Shown: positions 1-11,588 of the stretch, in pieces
How the letters are laid out: each line of letters begins with the position of its first letter
Numbering within the stretch: position 1 is the first letter of the stretch
Assembly (NCBI GenBank): GCA_903870165.1
Contig: CAIQBW010000012.1
Location: 89,253 to 153,252, forward strand
Direction: 5' to 3'
DNA length: 64,000 nt
DNA from: an uncultured Methylophilaceae bacterium
Lineage (GTDB): Bacteria; Pseudomonadota; Gammaproteobacteria; Burkholderiales; Methylophilaceae
Position numbers and translations under genes: made by a program
Notes under the pieces: model-generated
Databases searched by the model: none
What the model was told of the DNA's origin: nothing
What the model saw: the letters and a program-made list of their open reading frames with translations, nothing else

Positions 1-644
1 AGACCAAACTCAAATTTAGTATCAGCGATAATAATGCCTCGAGTTAAGGCATATTCAGCGGCTTCTTGGTACAAGCGGATGCTGATTTCCGCAACCTTTT
101 CAGCAAGATCCTTACCTAAAAGTGCCGCACACTTTTCCAAGGTGATATTTTCATCATGATCGCCCACATCAGCTTTGCTTGATGGTGTGAATATTGGCAT
201 TGGCAATTTAGAGGCTTCTTGCAAGCCACTTGGAAGGGGAATGCCACAAACCGTTCCGCTAATTTTGTACTCTTTCCAACCACTACCAACTAAATAGCCA
301 CGAACAATTGCCTCGATTGGTAAAGGTTTAAGCTTTTTAACTACTAAGGCACGCTTGCCCAATTGAGCTTTTTCAGCAGGATCGTTCACTGCAGAGTCTG
401 GGTTAATGCCGGTCAGATGGTTAGGGACAATATGACCTAGTTTCGCGAACCAAAAGTTAGCAATCTCAGTAAGGATTGCGCCCTTGTCTTTAATTGGCGT
501 AGGCAAAATCACATCAAATGCAGAAAGCCTATCAGTGGCAATTAACAACATGGTGTTAGCATCAATATCATAAATATCACGCACTTTACCCTGATGAAGC
601 AATGGGAGGCTTTTTATGCTTGATTGCGTTAGCGATTTAGACAA
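1..644 (-). CDS. purC: SAICAR synthase (phosphoribosylaminoimidazole-succinocarboxamide synthase), 5' part
   Basis: This gene is not in the ORF track because it runs off the left edge. Reading the minus strand from a TTG at 644 gives an open frame of 214 codons with a clear SAICAR synthase sequence: GKVRDIYD near residue 20, TDRLSAFDV near 40, VPNHLTGI near 75, and the substrate-binding block IEAIVRGYLVGSGWKEY near 120. The enzyme joins CAIR and aspartate using ATP in cytoplasmic purine synthesis. An AGGA lies 7 bases before the TTG, and I find no better in-frame ATG, so a TTG start is proposed. The C-terminal part is outside the window. Identity is very secure; the start is moderately secure. 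Confidence 0.95.
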   Translation of the reverse strand, partial: MSKSLTQSSIKSLPLLHQGKVRDIYDIDANTMLLIATDRLSAFDVILPTPIKDKGAILTEIANFWFAKLGHIVPNHLTGINPDSAVNDPAEKAQLGKRALVVKKLKPLPIEAIVRGYLVGSGWKEYKISGTVCGIPLPSGLQEASKLPMPIFTPSSKADVGDHDENITLEKCAALLGKDLAEKVAEISIRLYQEAAEYALTRGIIIADTKFEFG

Positions 645-776
645 TTTAGTTTCCTAATTCAGATTCAACAAACGACTGGATTTCAGGGAAATTAAAGCGA
701 GTAAAACCACTCAAGCTATAAAGTCCACACATGGAGATTATACCTTAAGTGTGCTTATCTCTAAAAATCGAGGGTC

Positions 777-2870
777 TTAAACTGCGGAGTATCTGAGTGC
801 AAATGCCGGAATACTATCAGGATGTAGAGCTTTACTATAAAGCCAACCCTGAACAGAGAATGGCACATTTTTGGGAATTTTTGATAATTGCTCTTCGGTT
901 TCTACACCTTCAACCACCAAAGAAAGACCTAGTGCATCAGCAAAATTAAAAATACCTGACATCACTTTTTTCCCTCCTTCAGTCTCCAATGCAAGAACAA
1001 AACTTCTATCGACTTTCAAATAGTCTGCATTCAAGCTATTTAAATAACTTAAGGATGAATAGCCTGTACCAAAATCATCGATATAAACCTTTCCTCCAAA
1101 GGCATGAATGCGCTTAATAGCATCAATCACTTCAGCCAAACTAGAAGAGAAATCTTGCTCAATAATCTCAATCGAGATTCTGCCCTTTGCCTGACTGATT
1201 TTGTTGATGAGTTCATTCGTTGCAACTTTCTCGCTCAGCGTTGCACCTGTCACATTAATTTTAATAGGCACCTCGACACCAGCCTCTTGCCATATAGCGT
1301 CTTGTTCCAGAGCTTCGCCAGCCACCCACAAATCAATACTTTTCATCAAGCCAGCTTCATTTAACCAAGGTAAAAATTCATAAGGCATGATGATTTTTCC
1401 AGTTTTATCTCGGGCACGAAGCAATGCTTCAGCGCCAACAAACTTCTTGTCATGGACAGATACTTGCGGCTGATATTCCAAGAAAAAATCTAGCTCAGCG
1501 AGCCTTTCCAATTGGTGGCGTTTACGAATTTGTGCATGGCGCAATGTGTTTGAATTTTGTACAACATCATCAGCAAACAAAGAGGCCTCTTCATGAAGAT
1601 GCGTATAAGTCATCTTCAAGGACTTTAAATATACGTTGAGAGGCTTCAAGCTGTCCCGCTCTAACGCCTTAACAAAAGGGCTATAAATCATTGAGCCAAG
1701 CATGATATTAAATAACTGCAATCCAACAGCGTGCATATCATGATGTGAAGCTACATAAGCATTAAATCCAATCAAACAATTAAGTGGGATATCAGCACTA
1801 GGGATCGCCACCCAACCAAAACTAATCACGGTCAATGCCACAATGACATTCATAATAGGTACGGCAAAGAAAGGAATGAGCATTCGAGGGTTCAAAATAA
1901 TTGGTAGGCCAAACAACAATAACTCATTGACGTTTAACAAACCGATTGGAATGCTAGCAACCGCCAGCAAACGTAAGGTTTTACTTCTCGAAAAAATCAA
2001 GACAGAAACAATTAATGAGAAAGTTGCACCACACCCCCCCATAAAAACAAAAGCCCCAAGAAACGACTCGTTAACAACACCCAAGCCAGCAGAGGATGTT
2101 TCCGTTAATTGCATCATCAGCGGATGCAAAACATTAGCCCCGTGTATCCCAAAAAACCATAGGACGGAATTCAAACCTGCATAAAGAACACCACCCAAAT
2201 AAGATGCCCCGATAGATGCATCACTCAGAAATGCAGGAAAAGTGACAAGCGAGCTGACATATAACAGTAACTTTAGAGTGATGAAAATAATCGAGAAGAC
2301 CGTAATTCCAGGAATCGTTAAATTAAGCGCACCTTTAACATTCCCTCCTGCGAAGTCAGCATCGGTAATCCTTGCCCATTTCTTCTGATATAACCAATAC
2401 ACCATAGGAACCACAATGAAAGGAATGATAATGCCAATAATCAACATGAAGGTGTCAGCTCGACTTGAATCCCCTCCCAATTGCTGCTTTGCAACAAGCG
2501 TGGAAATAAGCGCCAACAGAGAGACTGGCATTGGTGGAAGACGCTTCTTAACGCTCAATATATAAGCCAAGGAGCTCGTCGCAATAATAGGAATCAAACT
2601 AGAGAATATTTTATTTAAGCTAGACAGGTTGGCGACTTCCTCGGGCGCAACCCCTATCAATTGCAACATAAATGCAGTTGCAACGAAAATAGCGGACATG
2701 ATTGCACATGGCAATGTCCAAATCATGGCCTCTCTTAAGTAAAAAATAGATTCTGTCGGCAAAAAGCGAATCAGGTTCGTTTTCACATACATAGTCACAC
2801 GCTTAAATGCGTGTGCTAAATATCTATATTCCAAAAGCTTAGTCATAAATTTAGTGATTTTTACATTCAA
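777..2870 (-). CDS. PTS EIIC-like membrane domain fused to EAL (c-di-GMP phosphodiesterase) domain
   Basis: A 697-residue protein. Residues about 40-420 form a polytopic membrane region with two motifs of the lactose/cellobiose family of PTS EIIC permeases: GIHGANVLHP near 245 and a variant of the NEPLIFGLP motif, NELLLFGLPIILNP, near 320. Residues about 450-690 form an EAL domain with the expected active-site motifs: EALLRA, the Asn in KINVTG, the Glu in IEIIEQDF, DDFGTGYSSL, KVDRSF, EGVET and the QGW motif. It is therefore probably an active c-di-GMP phosphodiesterase controlled by a sugar-binding membrane domain. No EIIA or EIIB gene is nearby, so transport is doubtful and sensing is more likely (inference). 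It follows pgk in the same direction but is separated from it by a terminator. Confidence 0.88.
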   Translation of the reverse strand: MNVKITKFMTKLLEYRYLAHAFKRVTMYVKTNLIRFLPTESIFYLREAMIWTLPCAIMSAIFVATAFMLQLIGVAPEEVANLSSLNKIFSSLIPIIATSSLAYILSVKKRLPPMPVSLLALISTLVAKQQLGGDSSRADTFMLIIGIIIPFIVVPMVYWLYQKKWARITDADFAGGNVKGALNLTIPGITVFSIIFITLKLLLYVSSLVTFPAFLSDASIGASYLGGVLYAGLNSVLWFFGIHGANVLHPLMMQLTETSSAGLGVVNESFLGAFVFMGGCGATFSLIVSVLIFSRSKTLRLLAVASIPIGLLNVNELLLFGLPIILNPRMLIPFFAVPIMNVIVALTVISFGWVAIPSADIPLNCLIGFNAYVASHHDMHAVGLQLFNIMLGSMIYSPFVKALERDSLKPLNVYLKSLKMTYTHLHEEASLFADDVVQNSNTLRHAQIRKRHQLERLAELDFFLEYQPQVSVHDKKFVGAEALLRARDKTGKIIMPYEFLPWLNEAGLMKSIDLWVAGEALEQDAIWQEAGVEVPIKINVTGATLSEKVATNELINKISQAKGRISIEIIEQDFSSSLAEVIDAIKRIHAFGGKVYIDDFGTGYSSLSYLNSLNADYLKVDRSFVLALETEGGKKVMSGIFNFADALGLSLVVEGVETEEQLSKIPKNVPFSVQGWLYSKALHPDSIPAFALRYSAV

Positions 2871-2960
2871 TCTACGTCAGGATTGGTAAATTCTAACAGA
2901 AAATATAATTAATCTTTAAATTTAAATTCTCTAACTATCATGTTATTACATATTTAAGTT

Positions 2961-2993
2961 AAAGAAAAAGGGCCCGCAGGCCCCTTTTTCTTT
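2961..2993 (-). terminator. Rho-independent terminator after pgk
   Basis: A GC-rich inverted repeat (AAAAAGGGCC / GGCCCCTTTTT, with one bulged base) flanked by A and T runs lies 20 bases past the pgk stop codon. It should end the tkt-gap-pgk transcript and would work in both directions. Confidence 0.8.
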
Positions 2994-3012
2994 AACCGAT
3001 CGAATTTTAAAA

Positions 3013-4188
3013 TTAGCTCCGCTGCTCTAAAATCTCAACGGCAGGCAATTTTTTGCCTTCTAAGAATTCCAAGAATGCACCGCCAGCAGTTGAGATATAA
3101 GACACCTGGTGGTAAATATCATATTTTTGAATGGCGGCAATAGTGTCGCCACCACCTGCCAAAGTAAAAGCTTTTGTTTTAGCAATCGCCATGGCAATCG
3201 CTTTAGTCCCTTCACCAAACTGATCAAATTCAAACACGCCTAATGGACCATTCCAAACCACCGTTCCCGCTTTCATGATAATGTCAGCAAGCTCTTGAGC
3301 AGATTTTGGACCGATGTCAAAAATCATATCATCCGCTGCAATTGCATCGGCATCTTTAATCACCGCAGGCTCATTAGCATCAAAGTTTTTACCTGTCACC
3401 ACATCAACCGCAATCGGCACAGCCGCGCCACGCGCTGCCATTTTTTCCATCAAAGCTTGTGCTGTTGGAAGCAAGTCGTCCTCGCACAAAGAAAGACCAA
3501 TTTCATGACCACAAGCTTTTAAGAAAGTATTAGCAATACCGCCACCAACAACTAACTGATCTACTTTCTCAGACAAGCTTTCAAGCACTGTTAGCTTAGT
3601 TGATACTTTAGAACCCCCAACAATCGCCACCATAGGGCGTGCTGGATTTAGCAGCGCCTGACTTAACGCATCTAGTTCTTGGGTAAGTAAAATACCCGCT
3701 GCTGCAATAGGTGCAAATTTAGCCACCCCATAAGTCGAAGCTTCCGCACGATGTGCAGTGCCAAACGCATCCATCACAAATACATCACATAGTTTTGCAT
3801 ACGCTTGTGACGTTTCATCCAGATTCTTTTTTTCGCCTTTATTAAAACGACAATTTTCAAGCAATACTAATTCGCCAGCAGCAACCTCAAAATCACCAGA
3901 CACCCAGTCTTTTATCAATCTAACTGGCCTACTTAGCTTGGCTGAAATAACTTCAGCTACCGGCTTGAGTGAGTTTTCTTCTGAGTAAACCCCCTCTTCT
4001 GGACGGCCAAGATGTGATGTCACCATTACCTTTGCACCGGCATTTAGCGCAAATTCGATCGTTGCCATTGAAGCGGTGATACGTGCATCGGAAGTCACCT
4101 TGCCATCTTTGACTGGCACATTTAAGTCAGCACGAATAAATACGCGCTTACCCGCCAAGTCCAAATCGGTCATTTTAATAATTGCCAT
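3013..4188 (-). CDS. pgk: Phosphoglycerate kinase
   Basis: A 391-residue phosphoglycerate kinase that converts 1,3-bisphosphoglycerate and ADP to 3-phosphoglycerate and ATP in the cytoplasm. Visible signatures are [13 protein letters not shown] at the N-terminus, [10 protein letters not shown] near 60, [10 protein letters not shown] near 140, [12 protein letters not shown] near 190, and the C-terminal GGGDTIAAI nucleotide loop. The ORF track begins one codon early at a TTG; the ATG at 4188 lies 5 bases after a strong TAAGGAG, so I use it. That ribosome site overlaps the gap stop codon (9 bases separate the two reading frames), so gap and pgk are probably translated together. In a methylotroph these genes serve the lower part of the ribulose monophosphate cycle. 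Confidence 0.97.
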   Translation of the reverse strand: MAIIKMTDLDLAGKRVFIRADLNVPVKDGKVTSDARITASMATIEFALNAGAKVMVTSHLGRPEEGVYSEENSLKPVAEVISAKLSRPVRLIKDWVSGDFEVAAGELVLLENCRFNKGEKKNLDETSQAYAKLCDVFVMDAFGTAHRAEASTYGVAKFAPIAAAGILLTQELDALSQALLNPARPMVAIVGGSKVSTKLTVLESLSEKVDQLVVGGGIANTFLKACGHEIGLSLCEDDLLPTAQALMEKMAARGAAVPIAVDVVTGKNFDANEPAVIKDADAIAADDMIFDIGPKSAQELADIIMKAGTVVWNGPLGVFEFDQFGEGTKAIAMAIAKTKAFTLAGGGDTIAAIQKYDIYHQVSYISTAGGAFLEFLEGKKLPAVEILEQRS

Positions 4189-4197
4189 CAAAACTCC

Positions 4198-5259
<1,062 letters not shown>

Positions 5260-5271
5260 TTACTTCAATAA

Positions 5272-7257
5272 TTACAGTACTGACTTAACAGTTTTCACTA
5301 CGTTTTCAACAGTGAAACCGAAGTGCTTCATCAATACGCCACCAGGTGCAGACTCACCAAATGTGTCGATACCAACAACAGCACCTTCTAAGCCAACATA
5401 TTTGCGCCAGAAGTCTGAGTGAGCAGCTTCAACAGCCACGCGCTTAACACCTGGTGTTAACACGCTGTCGCGGTATGATTTTTCTTGACGGTCAAATACG
5501 TTTGTTGAAGGCATTGAAACTACACGTACTTTAGTACCCGCAGCATTCAACTCGGCAGCAGCTTTAATTGCTAAATCAAGCTCAGAGCCATTAGCAATAA
5601 TGATGACATCCGCTTTACCAGCAACATCAGAGAACACATAACCACCCTTGCGGATTAGGTCAAAGTGCGCTGTGTCGTGTTTAATACCAGGCACATTTTG
5701 ACGGCTCAATACCAAGCTTGATGGACCATTATGACGTTCAGCAGCGGCAACCCAAGCTACTGCAGTTTCAGTTGAGTCAGCTGGACGCCATACATCCATA
5801 TTAGGAATATAACGAAGACCAGATGTGTTCTCGATTGGTTGATGGGTTGGACCATCTTCACCTTGACCAATAGAGTCATGTGTCAACACAGCAACTGTGC
5901 GTTGTTTCATTAATGCAGCCATACGCAATGCACTCTTAGCGTAGTCTGAGAACATGTGGAATGTACCGCCGAATGGTAAGAAGCCGCCGTGCAATGCCAT
6001 ACCGTTCATGATGGCGAACATGCCGAATTCACGAACACCGTATGAGATGTAGTTACCTGGTTTTTTACCATCAACGTGTGTGAAGCTACCGCATGATGTT
6101 AAGTTAGAGCCAGTCAAGTCAGCTGAACCACCCAAGAACTCTGGCAATGTTGGTGCCAAAGCAGCGATTACATTTTGTGAGGCTTTACGTGTTGCAATTG
6201 TTTCTGCTTTTTCATTTGTTGCAGCAATCAATGCATCAGATGCTTGTTTCCAGTTAGCCGGTAAATCACCTGCCATACGACGTTTGAATTCAGCAGCTTC
6301 AGCAGGGAAAGCTTTAGCATAAGCATCAAACTTTGCGTTCCAGTCAGCTTCTAATTTAGCACCCTTAGCTTTTTGATCCCAACCAGCGTAAACATCTGCT
6401 GGGATTTCAAATGGAGGATAGTTCCAACCGATGTTTGCACGTGTTGCTGCAACCTCATCTTCACCAAGTGCAGAACCGTGGCAATCATGGCTACCAGATT
6501 TGTTTGGCGAGCCCATACCGATGACTGTTTTACAGCAAATCAATGATGGCTTGTCAGTAACAGCTTTAGCTTTCTTAAGCGCAGCATCAATAGCATCAGA
6601 ATCGTGACCGTCTACTGATTGAACGTGCCAGCCATAAGCTTCAAAACGTTTAGCTGTGTCGTCTGTGTACCAACCTTCAATATGACCGTCGATAGAAATA
6701 CCGTTGTCATCCCAGAAAGCGACCAGCTTACCCAGGCCCCATGTACCAGCCAAAGCACAAGCTTCGTGTGATACACCTTCCATCATACAACCGTCACCCA
6801 AGAAGCAGTATGTGTAGTGGTCAACGATGTCGTGACCTGGTTTGTTGAATTGGTTAGCTAAAAGTTTTTCAGCCATCGCAAAACCAACGGCGTTGGTGAT
6901 ACCTTGACCTAGTGGACCAGTCGTTGTTTCGATGCCTGGTGCATAGCTGTATTCTGGGTGACCCGCACATTTAGAATGCAATTGACGGAATGTCTTGATT
7001 TCATCCATAGGCAAATCGTAGCCAGTCAAATGCAACAATGAGTAAATCAACATTGAGCCGTGGCCGTTAGATAATACGAAACGATCGCGGTCAGCCCAAT
7101 TTGGATTTGTTGGGTTGTGACGCAAATTGTGGTTCCATAATACTTCAGCGATTTCAGCCATACCCATAGGTGCACCTGGGTGGCCAGAGTTAGCTTTTTG
7201 CACCGCATCCATAGACAAAGCACGGATAGCGTTTGCTAAATCTTTACGAGTTGCCAT
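5272..7257 (-). CDS. tkt: Transketolase
   Basis: A 661-residue thiamine-diphosphate enzyme that moves two-carbon units between sugar phosphates; in methylotrophs it helps regenerate ribulose 5-phosphate for formaldehyde fixation. Signatures are [13 protein letters not shown] near residue 25, the ThDP/Mg loop [13 protein letters not shown] near 155, and in the Pyr domain [24 protein letters not shown] and SRQNVP. The track starts six codons early; the ATG at 7257 follows GGGAGAAAGAA and gives the usual [12 protein letters not shown] start. The gene heads the tkt-gap-pgk group. The 275 bases upstream hold no gene; I see a TATACT -10-like hexamer at 7323-7328 but no convincing -35. Confidence 0.97.
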   Translation of the reverse strand: MATRKDLANAIRALSMDAVQKANSGHPGAPMGMAEIAEVLWNHNLRHNPTNPNWADRDRFVLSNGHGSMLIYSLLHLTGYDLPMDEIKTFRQLHSKCAGHPEYSYAPGIETTTGPLGQGITNAVGFAMAEKLLANQFNKPGHDIVDHYTYCFLGDGCMMEGVSHEACALAGTWGLGKLVAFWDDNGISIDGHIEGWYTDDTAKRFEAYGWHVQSVDGHDSDAIDAALKKAKAVTDKPSLICCKTVIGMGSPNKSGSHDCHGSALGEDEVAATRANIGWNYPPFEIPADVYAGWDQKAKGAKLEADWNAKFDAYAKAFPAEAAEFKRRMAGDLPANWKQASDALIAATNEKAETIATRKASQNVIAALAPTLPEFLGGSADLTGSNLTSCGSFTHVDGKKPGNYISYGVREFGMFAIMNGMALHGGFLPFGGTFHMFSDYAKSALRMAALMKQRTVAVLTHDSIGQGEDGPTHQPIENTSGLRYIPNMDVWRPADSTETAVAWVAAAERHNGPSSLVLSRQNVPGIKHDTAHFDLIRKGGYVFSDVAGKADVIIIANGSELDLAIKAAAELNAAGTKVRVVSMPSTNVFDRQEKSYRDSVLTPGVKRVAVEAAHSDFWRKYVGLEGAVVGIDTFGESAPGGVLMKHFGFTVENVVKTVKSVL

Positions 7258-7532
7258 TTCTTTCTCCCTAATCAATCAATCTATAAAGCGTAAAAAGTGC
7301 CAGCCAATCCAACGGGATTTTTAGTATAAATACCCATCAAATTAAGCATGGCACTGAAATTCTTCAAGCCTCTCCCTCAAACTCATGAACATCGAGGCTA
7401 CGTGTTTTTGTGTAGCGCGATATTTACTTATTAGTTTTACGGGAGCTTAGAGCTGAATTATTGCTTAATAAGGCATTTTGAGCAATACCATTAATCTCTT
7501 AATGGTTGCAAAACGTCCATTTTAGTAATGTT

Positions 7533-8087
7533 TTATCTCCATTTAATTGAACACCCAATACTCGCAATTTGATCTTTAGGGCCAGCACCTGTTTCCGCCA
7601 CCATCTTCATCGCCTCTAACAAATCTTTTGTAGGATTGGGCCTAGGCGTTAAATCACGCCCTTGGTTATCGAATCGACCACGATACTGCAACTCCAAGTT
7701 TGCGTTAAATCCAAAAAAGTCTGGGGTGCACACAGCATCATAAGCACGTGCGATTTCTTGTGTTTCATCGAGCAAGTAGGGAAAGCCAAAATTAAACTCG
7801 CTAGCTACTTCTTTCATTTTTTCAAAAGAATCTTGTGGATAATTCACCACATCATTGGATGAAATCGCCACAGCGTTCACCCCCAAGCTTTTAAGTATTG
7901 CCATATCGGCCACTAGTCGCTCACGTATCGCCTGGACATAAGGGCAATGATTACAAATAAACATCACCAGCAAACCTTTAGCGCCGACCACATCAGCAAG
8001 CTTCCAATTATGACCATCGACACCCGGCAAATTGAAGTCTGGCGCTTTCCAACCAAAATCACATATTGGCGAATTCAAACTTACCAT
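7533..8087 (-). CDS. Thioredoxin-fold (AhpC/TSA-type) protein
   Basis: A 184-residue cytoplasmic protein with a peroxiredoxin/thioredoxin fold: APDFNLPGVDG near residue 15, a CNHCPYV redox site near 45, SSND near 75 and a third cysteine in VCTPDFFGF near 115. This is the widespread AhpC/TSA-type 'thioredoxin family protein' group, whose substrate is not settled; a peroxide or disulfide reductase role is inferred. No signal peptide is visible. I chose the ATG at 8087, which follows AAGGA by 9 bases, over the track start at 8105. It is divergent from rsmE. Confidence 0.85.
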   Translation of the reverse strand: MVSLNSPICDFGWKAPDFNLPGVDGHNWKLADVVGAKGLLVMFICNHCPYVQAIRERLVADMAILKSLGVNAVAISSNDVVNYPQDSFEKMKEVASEFNFGFPYLLDETQEIARAYDAVCTPDFFGFNANLELQYRGRFDNQGRDLTPRPNPTKDLLEAMKMVAETGAGPKDQIASIGCSIKWR

Positions 8088-8146
8088 TTTGATACGTCCT
8101 TCCATTAGAATGCATATTCTGATTTTACCACCCAGACTTAAAAATT

Positions 8147-8896
8147 ATGGCTAATCCACGCTTTTACTGCGACCCAAAAAATTCTGACAAGCTCGCACTG
8201 GGCGCACAAATAAAATTATCTGATAACGCAGCAATACATGCCACACGAGCGCTGAGATTAGATATCGGGGACTTGGTTATTTTGTTTAATGGTGACGGCA
8301 ACGATTACCATGGAGAACTCAGCTTTATCAAAAAAGGCGAAGTCATTGCCAAAATCAACAGCATTAAAACGATAGAGAACGAATCTCCAATTAAAGTGAT
8401 CCTGGCACAAGCAATTTCAAGTGGAGATCGCATGGACTTTACAATTCAAAAGGCAGTAGAAATGGGCGTGACAGAAATTCAACCGATTGCCAGTCAGCGT
8501 AGCGTCGTAAAACTTTCCGGCGAACGCGCTGAAAAACGTCGTGAACATTGGCAAAATGTTGTTAATTCAGCTTGCGAACAATCCGGCCGCGCTTTTGTAC
8601 CAAAAGTCTCCATGCCGCTCACCTTAGCCAACTGGCTAGCCAGCAATCCAAAGGCAGAAACGAAAGTCACGCTAGCCCCTACGGCAGAAATAAACTTCAA
8701 AGAACTTCCAATACCCTCAGGCAATGTATGTCTACTTGTTGGCGCAGAAGGCGGACTTACTGAAGAGGAAATCTCACTTGCGGCATCCCAAGGATTTACA
8801 CCCGTAAGATTAGGCAAACGAATACTCCGTACAGAAACAGCACCCCTTGCCGCCATCGCCGTCATGCAAACCATCTGGGGTGACTTCTGCGTTTAA
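8147..8896 (+). CDS. rsmE: 16S rRNA (uracil-1498-N3)-methyltransferase
   Basis: A 249-residue SPOUT-family methyltransferase. The N-terminal part starts MANPRFYC and carries HATRALRLDIGD, and the C-terminal SAM knot is complete: LAQAISSGDRMDFTIQKAVEMGV near 90, the GAEGGLTEEE loop near 200 and LGKRILRTETAPLAA near 225. It methylates U1498 of 16S rRNA on the assembled 30S subunit. It begins 59 bases from the divergent thioredoxin-fold gene and is followed after 82 bases by argA, which has its own promoter-like sequence. Confidence 0.95.
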   Translation: MANPRFYCDPKNSDKLALGAQIKLSDNAAIHATRALRLDIGDLVILFNGDGNDYHGELSFIKKGEVIAKINSIKTIENESPIKVILAQAISSGDRMDFTIQKAVEMGVTEIQPIASQRSVVKLSGERAEKRREHWQNVVNSACEQSGRAFVPKVSMPLTLANWLASNPKAETKVTLAPTAEINFKELPIPSGNVCLLVGAEGGLTEEEISLAASQGFTPVRLGKRILRTETAPLAAIAVMQTIWGDFCV

Positions 8897-8917
8897 CGCA
8901 ACAAATGATGATTTAAT

Positions 8918-8946
8918 TTGCTGTTATTACATTTTTTAATTAAAAT
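8918..8946 (+). promoter_or_regulatory. Sigma70-type promoter for argA
   Basis: TTGCTG, a 17-base spacer and TAAAAT lie in the rsmE-argA gap, about 30 bases before the argA ATG. The spacing is ideal, and both hexamers differ from consensus at one or two positions. Predicted start near 8953. Confidence 0.55.
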
Positions 8947-8978
8947 AATGTTTATTAAACAAATTTTATAGGTGATTT

Positions 8979-10622
8979 ATGTCACTTGGATCAGCAATCA
9001 GAAGTCAAAGAAAATCATTGCATCTTACCTTGCAAGCGCTCGCCAATACTATTGGCGCCGATAGTGGCAATCTCTCCAGAATAGAGCGTGGCGAACAAGG
9101 CATCACAGAATCAATGTTACGTAAATTATGTTCGGCTTTAGACTGCACGCCTGCATTTTTATACGCCCAATCGGAGACAGCTCAAGCAGGTATGGTCTCC
9201 GAAAAAAATGTTAATTACGCATTTTTAAACAAAAAACCATTACAAACGCCTTCAGCCCAAAGCTTAAATAGACCGCAAGAGTTTGTAAGCTGGTTTCGTT
9301 CTGTTGCGCCATACATTCATGCGTTTGGTGGAAAAACCTTTGTGATTGCCTTTGGTGGTGAAGTGGTTGACGATGGCCAATTCGTCTCTTTATCACACGA
9401 CCTTAACTTGCTCGCCAGCCTTGAGGTCAGAATAGTTCTAGTGCACGGCGCTCGCCCACAAATTGAATCACGGCTGAAGCGCGCAAGCATTAACACCAAG
9501 CTCGCGGGAGGTTTACGTGTAACCGATGATGCAGCAATGGAAGTGGTCAAAGAGGCTAACGGCTCAATTCGAGTAGAAATTGAATCGTTACTTTCGATGG
9601 GCTTGGTAAATTCGCCAATGGCCGGCTCTGACATCCGAGTAGCTAGTGGAAACTTCATCACTGCAAAACCAATTGGTGTACTTGAAGGTATTGATTTGCA
9701 ACATACAGGTGAAGTAAGAAAAGTCGACAGTGCCGCTATCCAAAAGAGATTGGATGATGGAGAGATGGTATTAATCTCGCCACTTGGCTATTCGCCAACT
9801 GGCGAGGCGTTTAATCTTTCACTGGAAGATGTTGCCGTGAGCGCAGCGATTGCTCTTGATGCTGACAAGCTCATTTTCCTGATGGATTCCGCTGGCGTTC
9901 ACAATGCACGAGGCGAACTTTTGCGGGAGATGACAGCGCAAAAAGCCAAAAATCTTTTGCGGCATGTCAAAAAAAATCATGCTAAAAATACTGAGGCAGA
10001 ATCACCGGAGTCTCCAAACATTACTGAAGACGAAGCTTACTACCTGCCCGCAGCGATAAAAGCTTGTGACCATGGCGTTGCGAGAACGCACCTTATTTGC
10101 AGACATACTGACGGCGCAATCCTGCAAGAACTTTTTACTCACGACGGCATTGGCACCATGGTCACGGAAATGCCCTTGGAATCGATGCGCCAAGCGGAAA
10201 TTGGTGATGTAGGCGCCTTATTGCAACTCATCGAGCCGTTGGAAGCTGAAGGCATTCTAGTGCGGCGAGGAAGAGAGCGTCTCGAAATGGAGATTGAGCA
10301 ATTCTACGTCATGGAACATGATGGCCGTGTCATTGGTTGCGCTGCGCTTTATCCTTTTATAAAAGAAAAAATGGCCGAATTTGCTTGTCTTGCTATACAC
10401 CCAGCCTATCGTGGCGGGGGAAGAGGCGATAGACTTTTCCATTACTGTGAAGAACAAGCAAAAGAACTCGGCTTTAAAACTATTTTCTGCCTCACAACAA
10501 GAACCGAACATTGGTTCTTAGAGCGGGGTTTTATCGAAAAAACAGTAACAGACTTGCCAGCAGAAAAACAGAAAATCTACAACTTGCAAAGACGCTCAAA
10601 AGTTTTTGTGAAAAAGCTCTAA
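8979..10622 (+). CDS. argA: N-acetylglutamate synthase with N-terminal XRE-type helix-turn-helix
   Basis: A 547-residue protein, about 100 residues longer than usual ArgA. Residues about 3-62 form a Cro/C1-type helix-turn-helix (LTLQALANTIGADSGNLSRIERG). Residues about 100-390 are the amino-acid-kinase domain (FVSWFRSVAPYIHAFGGKTFVIAFGGE, VLVHGARPQIE), and residues about 395-545 are a GNAT acetyltransferase domain (ACLAIHPAYRGGGRGDRLF, LTTRTEHWF). The enzyme makes N-acetylglutamate, the first step of arginine synthesis. A good AGGTGA precedes the ATG, the frame is uninterrupted, and the normal ArgA N-terminus has no obvious start codon of its own, so the fusion appears real. It is followed by argB after 81 bases. 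DNA binding by the first domain is an inference. Confidence 0.93.
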   Translation: MSLGSAIRSQRKSLHLTLQALANTIGADSGNLSRIERGEQGITESMLRKLCSALDCTPAFLYAQSETAQAGMVSEKNVNYAFLNKKPLQTPSAQSLNRPQEFVSWFRSVAPYIHAFGGKTFVIAFGGEVVDDGQFVSLSHDLNLLASLEVRIVLVHGARPQIESRLKRASINTKLAGGLRVTDDAAMEVVKEANGSIRVEIESLLSMGLVNSPMAGSDIRVASGNFITAKPIGVLEGIDLQHTGEVRKVDSAAIQKRLDDGEMVLISPLGYSPTGEAFNLSLEDVAVSAAIALDADKLIFLMDSAGVHNARGELLREMTAQKAKNLLRHVKKNHAKNTEAESPESPNITEDEAYYLPAAIKACDHGVARTHLICRHTDGAILQELFTHDGIGTMVTEMPLESMRQAEIGDVGALLQLIEPLEAEGILVRRGRERLEMEIEQFYVMEHDGRVIGCAALYPFIKEKMAEFACLAIHPAYRGGGRGDRLFHYCEEQAKELGFKTIFCLTTRTEHWFLERGFIEKTVTDLPAEKQKIYNLQRRSKVFVKKL

Positions 10623-10688
10623 GCATTTAACAAAAAAGCAGCGACGCATGAGGTTTGTTTCAAGGTAAAATAATGTCAAACAACATGA

Positions 10689-11587
<899 letters not shown>

Positions 11588-11588
<1 letters not shown>

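Noticed and set aside
8494-8874. 126-residue minus-strand ORF opposite rsmE
   Set aside because: Antisense to a conserved methyltransferase and lacking any recognisable motif.
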